From Saxidomus purpurata (taxonomy: Eukaryota > Mollusca > Bivalvia > Venerida > Veneridae), in the NCBI GenBank assembly GCA_022818135.1, contig JAFMSR010000012.1, forward strand, positions 29,160,025 to 29,224,024: a DNA stretch of 64,000 bases, written 5' to 3'. Positions 50,801-61,395 of the stretch are shown here, piece by piece. The position numbers were made by a program, and so were the translations under genes. The notes beneath the pieces were generated by a model. That model worked only from the letters and a program-made list of their open reading frames with translations, ran no database searches and was not told the DNA's origin. The stretch's first letter is position 1, and each line of letters starts with the position of its first letter.

Positions 50801-53788
50801 AATATATGGGTGGCAGGGAAGTTTGTTTGATTATAAAACGCACTTTGAATGAAAAATAATCACATAGTCAACATTATAAATTGTTTAAGCCAATAAAAAT
50901 AATTCGATCTGCGCTTTGTACAACTTCAAGCGATATGATCTGATGATGTGGATCGAAAATTATTGTGTACCAAGGACAAGACCTTGAAACAGAAATAAAC
51001 AAAGCAATACCAGCAACGAAATACAAATACAGTACTGTACAATGTGTATCACAGAGAAAACCAAAAATGATTCTGGGTTACCTTGTAGTTGTAATCGGTG
51101 AAACCGTTCACTGGGCCTTGACATGCAGCGTCCTCGATAAATGGCGGGTGATTTTGATCACGTGAGTTCCTTCTCGGGAATGTACGTAAATCATATCTCT
51201 TTTTTAGAGAAATTTATTTTTAGCTAAATATATATGTAATCGTTCGTAAATAACAAAGTTGTCAATGAAATAACATCAGAAATTTGAAAATCAAACTACA
51301 AACTCTTATATCGAGCTCCGTACGTTTCCGAAATTTCCATAAATATCCGTACTTTTCCGTGATATGCATATGATTATCTTCCGTAATCAGCTAACAGCGC
51401 ATTAATTTCTAAAACAGAAAAAAATGTGTAATGCAGCCCGTAAGCTATATACCTTCCTGCAATCGTTTGAAGTTGTATGTACTCTTTTTATTTGTAATAT
51501 GTTCTTATCATATGCGACATTCAAACAGAAGATTGATCTGGTCTGTCTTGCACTACTTTCGCATAGCGCATGTTTACAGTTGTTATTCGCACATAGCACA
51601 GCTAAATTTCTTGCAGTGTTTGAAATGTGGTATGCTAACTTAGGCCTAGGGGACTTTCAGTCCCCAGGCCAAAAACCAATTATAACATGACCAATGGCAC
51701 AGCAGTGTAATAAACCAGTTGTTTATTTTATGTATTCAACGGGCCAGTAAAACACTAGTGTAATAAATATGCTAATGAGCCGAATAACTTATATCACTGC
51801 CTGCTGTCAAAAACCAAAACAAACATGGCGTCAAATGACATTTCTGTCAACGATTATGACAGAATTGACGGCGAAGGGCTTGGCTGCTGTGGGGCTCGTT
51901 TTGGGGAGGCTGCGTTTTTGGTACGTGGCATTCCCTGTTTGATATTATTTTTGTTTTTTTTGCACCGTCAGTGAAGTGTTCTGAGGATTTTCTGGCACTG
52001 TGATTAGATACTGTACTATAGTAGTCTACTATCTAATCGCGAAATACCTTGTCCAGTAATTAAATGACAGTAAATCTAATATTTTACCAAACCAGATATG
52101 AATATTGCATCCATCAACAATTACAGTCTCATTAAACGGCACAGGCAAATATCCGACATCCTTCACTAAAATTCAAATCAGAATCCTATTCTATGTTTAC
52201 AATCCTTTTCCAACATAATCAAAAACAGGAAATGTCAGCAAAAATTCCAGTATCTGGTGGCTTCCATAGCATTTCCAGCACTCCTATACATAGAGGAACG
52301 TTTCATGTACATGTACATGTTCATCAAACTGATTCAACAGCCTCACCAAGATACAAGCGTTTAAAATGCATTGGCAGTGATGTTGAATAAAATTCAAATT
52401 CCTGTGCATTGAGCGCTTAACAAACTTTACACACAATCATGTATACTGGCTAGAGTCCTAAAACCGGACACATTTCAAACATATATTTCGATAACTCTGA
52501 CAATTTTTGTATCTAGAAATCAAAATTTTACCAGTAGAAAGTTAGGTTCTTCTCTGAAACGAAAAGCTAACTTGTTAACCCATCAGATTAAATCAATCAC
52601 ATTTTGAGGCCCGGCTGTGGGGTTACCAAATTGCTATATTTTATTGACCAACTGTACCATGTTTCCGGACAGATAGTTTAAATAGATTTGTTTAATTGTG
52701 ATGTTAGCTTTTAAATTATGTTAACTGTATCAATCATTTGACACATTAATGCAGTATCAAGATGAAAGGTTTAACTTGTGAAATTATTTTGCTGGGCCTA
52801 AGAAATATTGCACTTGCACAGTCTGTCACTTTCCACTTTTCCCCCGACAATGTAAGCATGCTTTCAGTGACTGACAAAATAAATAGTGAGATTTCTGGTC
52901 AAATAGTTACATTAAACTGTTGTTGTTGCACTTTGTGGATGAAAATAAAGTGTCTGTTTGATCAACACCATATGATTGTAAATATTAAGAAAATATTCAC
53001 GCGTTTAAACAAGTGTCCGGTTTGATGGTCGTCCGGGTTTGGTGGTCCCCTACCAGTATGCATAGTGACGTCATGACATAAATAATGAACTGGTAATTCT
53101 TGCGCTTATACTCATCATAGCATGAATACTGTTAATAAAATAAAGTAAAAATGTGTTGGACTTAATATGTAAACAGCTTTAAGAGGCCATACGTATTTTC
53201 TTTTAATTGAATACTAAAATATATATGGTACTAATTCCTTTGCAAATGTATACATTATATACAAATATATAAAAACTTGTCATCTAAAACTGATAAAAAC
53301 TCGGCAGAGCCTCATTTTTATCGTTTTTAGATGACTCATTTAATAAATTCAATACAACACGAACACTCATGGAAGATCCTCTATTTATCATTGCCAAAAC
53401 AAGTACTACTTTAACACATGAACTTCAAGTTAATTTAAGTGCATACGTTGTATGAGCACAGACATATTTTACATACAAAGTCTACATTAAAATGCAGATT
53501 GATAATGAAAAATAGTTTGTAAACTTGTAAAAAAAGTCCTATGATGTTAACAAAATAACTTGAATAGCCACCACAAAATGTGAACCATAATATTATAATG
53601 TTGAACACAATCACAAGTTTGGAAGAGACCATTGTAGTAAGTCCCGACAATACTAGTTTACTGTAAAATTAAGACTTACCCCAGATGACAATGATCCTGG
53701 CCTCCTGTGGAACTTCGTAGCACCATGAGAGGCTGGTCCTCCTTTAAAGCCAAACCTTTTCACTACACCTTGAAATCCGTGACATATT
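47581..53788 (-). CDS. MRPL3: MRPL3, mitochondrial ribosomal protein uL3m, last three exons
   Basis: Large-subunit mitoribosome protein that binds 23S-type rRNA. Three - strand exons (53788-53680, 48671-48594, 47841-47581) join in frame. Seen: [62 protein letters not shown] and a C-terminus with [20 protein letters not shown], each with a recognisable match in human MRPL3 ([55 protein letters not shown]). About 200 N-terminal residues are not coded here. The range spans introns. It faces ATP2C1. Confidence 0.93.
48064..48225 (+). repeat. Copy of the GATCATGATCTGCACTG repeat family
   Basis: TTGTTCAAAGGGATGCTCAT and TTGATCATGATCTGCACTGG, matching 23781-23940. In an MRPL3 intron. Confidence 0.5.
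48594..48671 (-). CDS. MRPL3: MRPL3 penultimate exon
   Basis: Twenty-six codons in phase 0 on both sides: [20 protein letters not shown] then ISRGLK. Acceptor ATTTTAG, donor GTGAGA. Carries the KMPG core of L3 proteins. Confidence 0.92.
48672..49117 (-). other. Intron sequence with family 3 scrap
   Basis: CACTGTGACCTTGACCTTTG at about 48746-48765 is a lone fragment of the family 3 tandem unit. Nothing else recognised. Confidence 0.45.
49118..49165. repeat. End fragment of family 7 element
   Basis: AATCAAAGCGCTGTGAGCGC then GCCTGGGGGCTATAGGTTA: the terminal 48 bases of the element at 34924-35942 (reversed), about 340 bp before the fuller copy at 49503-51670. Confidence 0.75.
49528..50667. 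mobile_element. 1140-bp non-autonomous hAT element with 8-bp target duplication
   Basis: Ends CAGGGATCAGGAAA (49528-49541) and its exact inverse TTTCCTGATCCCTG (50654-50667). CATGGGGG flanks both sides (49520-49527 and 50668-50675), an exact 8-bp target-site duplication, and CAGGG ends are the hAT signature. GGACCGATT motifs repeat in both subterminal regions as possible transposase sites. A 65-codon frame (49915-50112, +) inside is unrecognised. No transposase. Youngest insertion in its stack. Confidence 0.92.
50547..50608 (+). repeat. Poly-T and G-run tracts in hAT element
   Basis: A T run is followed by two long G runs (about 50587-50607). The G runs could form a quadruplex; assembly of such tracts is error-prone. 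Confidence 0.6.
51825..51920 (+). CDS. Possible first coding exon of an unknown gene
   Basis: ATG in good context (AAACATGG) opens 32 codons ([14 protein letters not shown], then [17 protein letters not shown]) ending at a donor GTACGT (51921). GC content is higher than the surroundings. If not spliced, the frame stops near 51974. No homology recognised and no downstream exon found by eye; it is on the + strand inside an MRPL3 intron. Could be chance. Confidence 0.3.
51975..53278. other. MRPL3 intron, mostly unrecognised
   Basis: ACCGGACAC near 52463 and its inverse GTGTCCGGT near 53013 could be remnants of inverted ends about 560 bp apart. An alternating GTACATGTACATGT stretch lies near 52307. 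No gene supported. Confidence 0.4.
53279..53335. other. Hairpin H2: 21-bp arms around GCAGAGCCTC core
   Basis: Arms 53279-53299 and 53315-53335 are reverse complements with two mismatches; the 15-base loop is CTCGGCAGAGCCTCA. About 340 bp inside the intron from the MRPL3 exon at 53680. Its size is like a short precursor hairpin. Confidence 0.85.
53680..53788 (-). CDS. MRPL3: MRPL3 exon (GFQG core)
   Basis: Acceptor TTCCAG, one base of a split codon, then [20 protein letters not shown] and [16 protein letters not shown], donor GTAAGT. The central L3 loop that reaches toward the ribosome's catalytic centre is in this segment by family knowledge. Confidence 0.93.
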
Positions 53789-53865
53789 CTGGAAATAAAC
53801 AATCAATGTCTTTGTGAGTCTAGATCACCTCCTTAATTTTTTTCTCTGAGACAGTATTTTTAAAA

Positions 53866-55917
53866 CGAGAGGGCCAAGATGGCCTTATATCGCTCACCTG
53901 ATAACTACTTTTGACCCAATGTGACCAAAATTCAACCTTAAGCTATATATATTAGACACTAACGTTTTATCTAATCCCAGGTGATCCACACAAACACTCA
54001 TGACAACTGGATATTAAATGAGGCATCCAGACTGTTAACAAACTTTAAAATGGATTTGTTCTAGTGACCTATAGTTCTTAACACCAAGTAACCCAGTTTT
54101 AAACCTGACCTAGAAGTAATTTGAACAAACATTCTGACCAATCTTCATGAAGTTTGGATATTAATATTAAATATTAATGTGGCCTCTAGTGTTAACAAGG
54201 TTTTCATTTGATTTTAATGTGTGACCTAGTTTTTGGCCCAAGATGATCCAGATTCGAACATTCTGACCACGTTTCATGAAGATCCAATGAAAAATGCAGC
54301 CTCTATTGCATATACAAGATTTTTTCTATGATTTGACCTGGTGACCTATTTTTTAATCCTAGATGAGCTATATTCGAACTCGACCTAGGTTTAATCAAGG
54401 CAGTAATTCTGACCAGGTTTCATGAAGATCCAGTGAAATATGCAGCCTCTATTGCATACACAAGGTTTTTTCTATGATTTGACCTGGTGACATATTTTTT
54501 AATCCTAGATGAGCTATATTCGAACTCGACCTAGATTTAATCAAGACAGTAATTCTGATCAGGTTTCATGCATGAAGATCCAGTGAAATATGCAGCCTCT
54601 ATTGCAGACCTCATGTGACCCATATTTAAACTTGACCTAGATTTAATCAAGACTATCATTCTGACCAAGTGTCATGAAGATCAAACTGAAACTGCAGCCT
54701 CTATTGCATACACAAGGTTTTTCTATGATTTGACCTGGTGACCTAGTTTTTAACCCCAGATGAGCCATATTCAAACTCGACCTAGATTTCATCAAGACAG
54801 TCATTCTGACCATGTTTCATGAAGATACAATAAACAAGAGCTGTCAGTAGGACAGCGCGCTCGACTTTTTTAGTGCTTGCCAATAAAACAAAACTTTGAC
54901 AGTTAAGGGCACACAAGACTTTAACTAGGAATTTCTAAGTACAAATCAAGAAACATTTTCACAGAGTTATCTTCTCTTGCTTACAGATAGGTCTCATGAT
55001 GGTACATATGTACTCCAACTTTCAAAGTAATATCTCAAATGGTTAAGTCAACAAGTGGACAAGAACGAAAATTTTAACTGAGCTTCTAAGACAAAAAGGG
55101 CCATAATTCACATAAAATCCTTGACAGAATTACCTTCTCCTGCCCATGTTTTGGGATCATGATGGTAAACAAGTATTCAAACTTTCAAAGTAATATCTCG
55201 AACAGTTTAGTCAAAAAGTGGACTGGTACGAAAAACTTTACCAAGATTCTAAGTCGATAAAGGGGCTTAATTTTTAAAAATAAACCCTCACAGAGTTACC
55301 TTCTCTTGCCTACAGATGGGGGTAATGATGTAAACAAGCATTCAAAGTTTCAAAGCAATATCTCAAAGGGTTAAGGCAATAAGTGGATTTTACCCATATT
55401 CAAAGTATTTTCTAAGTAAAAAAGGGGCATAATTCTGTCAAAAACCTTGACAGAGTTATGTACTCTTGTCTGTTGATGTAGGTCATGATGGTAAACAAGT
55501 ATGGTTAGTTTCAAAGCAATACCTCCAATGGTTTTGAAATAAAGTGAGGTGGTACGAAAAACTTAACCAAGCTCAATACACTTTCTAAGTCAAAAAAGGG
55601 CCATAATTCTGCCAAAAACCTTGACAGAGTTATGTACTCTTGTCTGTAGATGGAGGTTATGATGGTAAACAAGTATGGTAAGTTTCAAAGCCATACCTCC
55701 AATACTTTTGAAATAAAGTGAGGTGGTACGAAAAACTTAACCAAGGTGTGACGCCAACGCCGACGCCGACGCCGGGGCGAGTAGGATAGCTCCTTTTCAT
55801 AGAAAAGTCGAGCTAAAAATTGAACCTTCATTGCATACACAAGGTTAAGTGTGGACAGACGACGGACTTCAGGTGATCACAATAGCTCACCTTGAGCACT
55901 TTGTGCTCAGGTTAGCT
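53866..55917 (-). repeat. Family 1 Helitron-like element with nested family 2
   Basis: Reversed: tail CGAGAGGGCCAAGATGGCC, then units of about 125-160 bp (GTGACCTAGTTTTTGGCCC, TGAAGATCCAATGAAAAATG), and the head GAGCACTTTGTGCTCAGG then TTAGCT. Interrupted at 54835-55814. The broken unit reads GAAGATACAATA before and AATTGAACCTTCATTGCATA after the insert, which together restore the unit consensus. Confidence 0.85.
54835..55814 (-). repeat. Family 2 element (long subtype), nested
   Basis: Reversed: CAAGAGCTGTCAGTAGGACA tail with hairpin GACAGC/GCTGTC type, GCGCTCGACTTTTTT, tandem units (AATATCTCAAATGGTTAAGT), a GACGCCAACGCCGACGCCG tract and head AAAAGTCGAGCT. Complete copy; serves as the empty-site reference for 41933-43792. 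Confidence 0.88.
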
Positions 55918-56502
55918 AAAACACAATAAACAAACGTTAACTCTTAACCTGGTGCTTGGAAGTCATTCTGCCTTTCCAACCAGTAGAGATCAAGATCCAC
56001 AAACACATCCATGTAGTCTGATCATACTGTGATAAAAGCTTGCTCATGTGATCATACAGTTTTAACATGGAGATCACAATGATATAAACATACTACTTAA
56101 GTAGTTAACCATTTAACAGATCCTCTGTAAACAAGGAAGTAAAACTAGGACATTCTTGGGACTCGATCACCAGAGTTTAAACAATTAAAATGTATAGAGA
56201 ATATAATAATTTTTCCTGTGTGCACTACTGAGTACAGTATTAAATAAACAGTGACCTATTTGTAAGTAATATTTTTATCCAATTATTTCTATTCATTCAA
56301 TATTTCAACACTAGAACAAAAGGCAATCATGTTTAGTCTTGTATTTAAGTTAAAAGTTTAACACAACAGTTTGTTCTATACCTATTTGACGATAAAAAGG
56401 TGAACTGTAATGAGATACATGTTTTCTAAATCTGAAATTTAAAAGAGAATTCTGTTTTGTACTTAGATATACCAAGGGACAGGAAATTCAACTTTGAAGT
56501 AA

Positions 56503-58257
56503 ATGGAGGTATCTGGTCGGACAGATCAAAGGTCGTTCAAAGACACAATAGGAAAGTCGTCTGCTGAAGCAGATGAAGTGTTCTGTCAGCCATGTAGCGG
56601 TGATGGAGACTGGGTGGTTGCCGTGGGATATTGCCAAAATTGTAACGAATACTTCTGTGCAGCTTGTTTGAAACCACACCGCAAACAGTCTGTGTCTAGA
56701 CACCATGTTATCATTGAAGGTGAACACATGCCAAAGCCGCAAATGTCACAAGTGCAACTCGATCCTTGCTCTGAGCCATGTGACCAACACACAAACAAAA
56801 TAATGAAATTCTATTGCTCTTCACATGATACTGTAGGATGCAGTGACTGTATGGTTCTGAACCATAAATCATGCAATGTGGACAGAATACAGGATATATC
56901 CAGTCACTACTTCAGTTCACAGGAACATACTGAATTCGCTGAAAAGGTTGACAACTTCCTCAATGATTTAGACATACTTACGGAACAAATACAAACAAAT
57001 GATCAAACTATTTGTGAAACACATAGCAAGGCTGTGAAGGATATAAAAGCTTTCAGAAAAGAGATAAATGACTACCTAGACAAGGCAGAGGCCGAGATCC
57101 TGACAAAACTGAACAAGAGAAAACAGACAGATGAACAGATTATGTCAAAGCTGAAAGCAGAGAAACAATCCCTGCAAAATGAAATACAACAGTTAGAGGG
57201 AAAGCTAAATCAACAGTCAAATAAAGCCAATGAACTGTTTGTGGCAGCAAAGAAACTGAAGAAGAGAATGTCATCTCTTGATGCTTCTATAAAACAAATG
57301 TTCCAAGACAGCCAGGTCAAGTTGTATAGGTTTGAACCATCCCCCGAGATACAACAGATAGTTGCTTCCCAAGTCCAACTAGGGAAACTGACAGAGGACC
57401 TTCACAAGAATAGGCCACATAAAAAGATAGCAGACATGGTTCCTCAGTTTGAAGCTGAAATCAATGTACGAGCACCAGAAGAGAAGCTGAGCTGTAATAT
57501 AATTGCATGTGAATTTATTTCACCCACCAAAATAGTATTAGTAGATTATGGAAACAGTTGTTTGAAATTAGTGGACATTGAGCAGATGAAGCTATTGTTT
57601 AGATACAGCTTTAAGACACATCCAACAGATGTTGCCAGATTCAATGAGAATACAGTTGCTGTAACCCTTCCTGATGAACGGAAACTACAACTTTTGTCAA
57701 TAGAACATGGTTATAAACTAACTCTGGAGCAGGAGATACAGGTAAAAAGTAAATGTAAAAAGCTGTTTTGTGAGAAGGATAGAATTACCATAGCATGTGA
57801 AGGGAAAATACAAGTACTAAACACTAATGGAAATGTTGTTAAAACAATAACTTTTCCAGATTTAACATGGCCCAGGTCCATAGCACCTGCTTGTGATTTT
57901 AAAACATTCTTTGCCTGTAACAGTGTACATGATGGTAAACCTACAGCCATTTACAAGCTGAATTATGATGGCAGTTTAGTTGCAACATACAGAGATAAGA
58001 ACCTGCCAGATGTTGGAAAACTGACTGTAACAAGAGATGGGACACTGCTTGTGTGTAGCAGGTCTGAACCTGGAAATATTCATGTGGTATCACCAGAGTG
58101 CAAGAAAATAAAAGAAATTTTACAACACAATCAAAATGTTGCAAAGCCATACTGTATTGCATACTGTGGTGTAACAAATAAACTATTTGTAAGTAACTAC
58201 ATACGTAACGGCAGAGACAAGCTCAATGATACCTTGAAAATTTTCAACATGACATAA
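56503..58257 (+). CDS. RING-less double B-box / coiled-coil / propeller protein, copy B (584 aa)
   Basis: Paralogue of 38267-40030. All sixteen candidate zinc ligands listed for copy A are present at the same residue numbers; Cys37 of copy A is Trp here, outside the ligand set. The coiled coil (about 145-275) is nearly identical; the propeller region is more changed and three residues shorter around residue 418. Start MEVSGRT follows a conserved acceptor CTTAG at 56462-56466. AATAAA at 58273-58278. Opposite strand to MRPL3 and, if MRPL3 extends past the window, nested in its intron. No frameshift or stop, so both copies look functional. Confidence 0.92.
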   Translation: MEVSGRTDQRSFKDTIGKSSAEADEVFCQPCSGDGDWVVAVGYCQNCNEYFCAACLKPHRKQSVSRHHVIIEGEHMPKPQMSQVQLDPCSEPCDQHTNKIMKFYCSSHDTVGCSDCMVLNHKSCNVDRIQDISSHYFSSQEHTEFAEKVDNFLNDLDILTEQIQTNDQTICETHSKAVKDIKAFRKEINDYLDKAEAEILTKLNKRKQTDEQIMSKLKAEKQSLQNEIQQLEGKLNQQSNKANELFVAAKKLKKRMSSLDASIKQMFQDSQVKLYRFEPSPEIQQIVASQVQLGKLTEDLHKNRPHKKIADMVPQFEAEINVRAPEEKLSCNIIACEFISPTKIVLVDYGNSCLKLVDIEQMKLLFRYSFKTHPTDVARFNENTVAVTLPDERKLQLLSIEHGYKLTLEQEIQVKSKCKKLFCEKDRITIACEGKIQVLNTNGNVVKTITFPDLTWPRSIAPACDFKTFFACNSVHDGKPTAIYKLNYDGSLVATYRDKNLPDVGKLTVTRDGTLLVCSRSEPGNIHVVSPECKKIKEILQHNQNVAKPYCIAYCGVTNKLFVSNYIRNGRDKLNDTLKIFNMT

Positions 58258-58354
58258 AAGTTATCAAAATCAAATAAAAAAATACTGCTGTACAGGGTTA
58301 CACCATACTGGTACATATTGCATTAAAGCAGTGAGAAAATAAATCTGTCCATTA

Positions 58355-58468
58355 AGTTGTGGATAAGGAAATCCCAACCTCAGGTTGAGATACATCAAAA
58401 AAAACTTGGCAGAGCCTCGTTTTTAGAACTTATCTCAACCTGCAGGTGAGATTTCCTTATCCGCAACT
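58355..58468. other. Hairpin H3: 38-bp arms around GCAGAGCCTC core
   Basis: Arms 58355-58392 and 58431-58468 are reverse complements with about six mismatches; the loop (58393-58430) holds ACTTGGCAGAGCCTCGTTT. Located about 100 bp after the stop of B-box gene B, so possibly in its 3' UTR. Confidence 0.85.
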
Positions 58469-58666
58469 CATGAACATAGTAGATTCACTTTATCTAGAAA
58501 ATGTTTAGTCCTTATGGTAACTATAATTGCATTAACACAATAATATTGGTTTCTTCTGCTTTATCACAGTCACATCACGCCTGTTAAACTTGCATGCCGA
58601 GTGCAAGGGGTGCTCCAGCAAAAATAGTATCAGCACTCCAAATGCGCACCATTTTCTGTCATTTTT

Positions 58667-59767
58667 AGCTCAATTTTTCATAGAAAAGGGGAGCTATCCT
58701 ACTCGTCTCGGTGTCTGCGTTGGCGTTGGTTAAGTTTTTCATACCACCCCACTTTATTTGAAAACCATTTGAAACTTATCATACTTGTTTACCATCATAA
58801 CCTCCATCTACAGACAATAGTACATAACTCTGTCAAGGTTTTTGTTAGAATTATGGCCCTTTTTTACTTAGAAAGTGTATTGAGCTTGGTTAAGTTTTTC
58901 GTACCACCCCACTTTATTTCAAAACCATTAGAGGTATTGCTTTGAAACTTACCATACTTATCTATCATCATTACCTCCATCAACAGACTAGAGTACATAA
59001 CTCTGTCAAGGTTTTTGACAGAATTATGCCCCTTTCTGACTTAGAAAATAAATTGCATTTGGGTAAAATCCACTTATTGACTTAACCCTTTGAGATATTG
59101 CTGCTGCTGTAAACTGCTTGTTTACATCATTACCCCCATCTGTAGGCAAGATGAGGTAGCTATGTCAAGGATTAAAAAAAAATTAAGGCCCTGTATCGAC
59201 TTAGAATCTTGGTTAAATTTTTGTACCAGTCCACTTTTAAATTTTGACTAAACTGTTTGAGATATTACTTTGAAAGTTAGAATACTTGTTTCCCACCTTG
59301 ATTCCCAAACACAGGCAGGAGAAAGTAACTCTGTGAAGGATTTCATTTGAATAATGGCCCTTTTCATTCAGATTTCAAAATTTTCATTCTTGTCCACTTG
59401 TTGACTTTTCCATGTAAGATATTACTTTGAAAGTTGGAATACTTGGTACCACTTAACACCTGTCTGTAAGCAAGAGAAGATAACCCTGTGAAAATGTTTC
59501 TTGATTTGAACTTAGAAATTCCTAGTTAAAGTCTTGTGTGCAACTGGCACTGCCATGCACATATATTATTAACCACTTGAAGTATTAATTTAAAACTGCT
59601 GTAATTTTTCGGGATATCAAAGAATTAAGTTTGATAACTCTTGACTTAATATCTTGCTACTTGTGGCCATTGTTTATACACATCCTTGGGTTTTTTTACT
59701 GACAAATTTTTGTTTTATTGGCAAGCGCTGAAAAAAGTCCAGCATGCTGTCCTACTGACAGCTCTTG
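58667..59767 (+). repeat. Family 2 element (long subtype)
   Basis: Head AGCTCAATTTTTCATAG, CGTCTCGGTGTCTGCGTTGG, six units (TTTTTCGTACCACCCCACTT), tail AAAAAGTCCAGC, hairpin GCTGTC-CTACT-GACAGC and TCTTGT. Forward copy of 54835-55814. Confidence 0.88.
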
Positions 59768-60323
59768 TACAGGTATGTAGCTGTATCGTTCCTGTATCAT
59801 TAGGAAAGCAAAAAAGAAATAAAGAATAAATATTAGTATTAAATAGACTATAATGGAAGTTGTGAAATATTTTCTAATATACTGCTGGACTGAGGTTTTA
59901 AAAACTTTTTCATACTCCTTGACACGCATAATTTAATGATATTTTGTTTTTTAAACGTATACATTACACGACTTTTAGTGTTAAGCAATGTATTGTTAAA
60001 TGTTACTAGTTAGTTTGACTATTGTTCCGATATTTTGCACACAAAAACAAGATCAGTCTTGTGGGAAATTGTAAGAGACTATTCGTTCTGTCTTATGGTA
60101 ATACATGTAGATCTGTCACAAATACTCCATTTTTATTTCATATAATTTATTATACTTCCTAAAAGTTGAGTTTAATTTATATGAATTTTTATACACCTTC
60201 AAGCTATTGAATATATTGAAAAATGACAGAAACAGGTGCGCATTTGGAATGCTGGTAGTTGCTAATAATACTTTTACCGGAGCGCCAGTATAACGAGCTT
60301 GACATTATCCTAATGAAATGTGT
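59768..60323. other. Unrecognised block of copy B
   Basis: Copy-specific sequence between the family 2 element and the shared flank. TGCGCATTTGGAATGCTGGTA near 60237 is roughly the inverse of text near 58634-58650 (CACTCCAAATGCGCACC), so 58634-60255 may be bounded by inverted ends. No gene. Confidence 0.4.
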
Positions 60324-61395
60324 CTTGTAAATCCTAAAAATTACTAAGTTAGTTGTGTATCAAATATGTTAAATAAAAATTCATATTATCATTATAACTG
60401 TTTGCATGTTTCTAAAAGCCATCATTGTTGTTTAATTCATTTTAAAGCTGATTTTCATGTTTATCAGGCCTGGTCAACGTGTCTGCAGTAATCCATACAG
60501 TAATTGTTAGCACAACATTTAATCAACCAAGAAAACAGGTGGACCATGGTATTTTATAACTTTACTATGATATCAGCAGTGGGACTGATTATTAGAAACA
60601 TATATCTATAATATTTTGACCAGGTTTCGGCAAATTAAAATGTATGGACAGTGCTAATTTGGCAAACTTTCATAATTTCAAGGGCAGTCACTCCAGTGGC
60701 TATAAGGATTTTAATTTTTATATAGCTTGGCCAACATATAATTAATCCAGCCTGGTCAAGTCTTTGTATAAGCTTTTCAAGAAAGAGAGTTGACAGTGTT
60801 TACTTGATGAAATTTCTAGAAATCAGATACAGTAACTCCCAGTGCTTGGGACAATCTACAGGTACCTGATCATCAAACTTGGCACAGATGTTATGCCCAT
60901 AAACATTTTGACACAGTTTGATGTTAATCTAATAAAGATTATTTCAGAAAGACAAAAATTTTGACAATTCAAGAACTGTAACTCTTGAGTAACTTTGGTA
61001 ATCTGGCTGATTATTGTTTTTGGCTAGGACATTTTGCCTACAAACATTCTGACTAGAAATTTTTTACCATATGAGTCAAAGAGCAGACATCGCTATTTTG
61101 ATAAAATAAAAAAAAATCAAGGACATTACATCGATTCATATTACCTGCAAAATCATGACTGCTCTTTTAACTTGCCAGAAATTTTATTCTTGTTATGCTC
61201 CCAAACATTGTAGCCAAGTTTAGTAATGATCCAACGAAAGTACATAGGACACCATAAGTAAATGACACCTACCCACTGCAGGTGATTGCATGATACAGCC
61301 CATCTAATCTCCAGGAAAGGGTATACAAAAGCAGGTTTTAGATTATAAATTGAAGTTTTGATATACAAGTAGTCACCAAATCTCTCCATGCATAA

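Larger units (their letters stand above)
49503..51670 (-). mobile_element. Family 7 palindrome-ended element, interrupted by hAT
   Basis: Reversed copy of 34924-35942, split by the hAT element 49528-50667. It starts AATCAAAGCGCTGAAGGC and ends ACTTTCAGTCCCCAGGCC. Internal sequence is near-identical over most of its length to the other copy. Confidence 0.75.

Noticed and set aside
61153..61389. 78-codon - strand frame with many Trp residues (MERFGDYLYIKTS start)
   Set aside because: Codon-like appearance but no family recognised. Its text contains phrases close to the tandem-element language (AAACTTGGCTACAATGTTTG), and it begins beside a family 4 tail. I treat it as repeat-derived.
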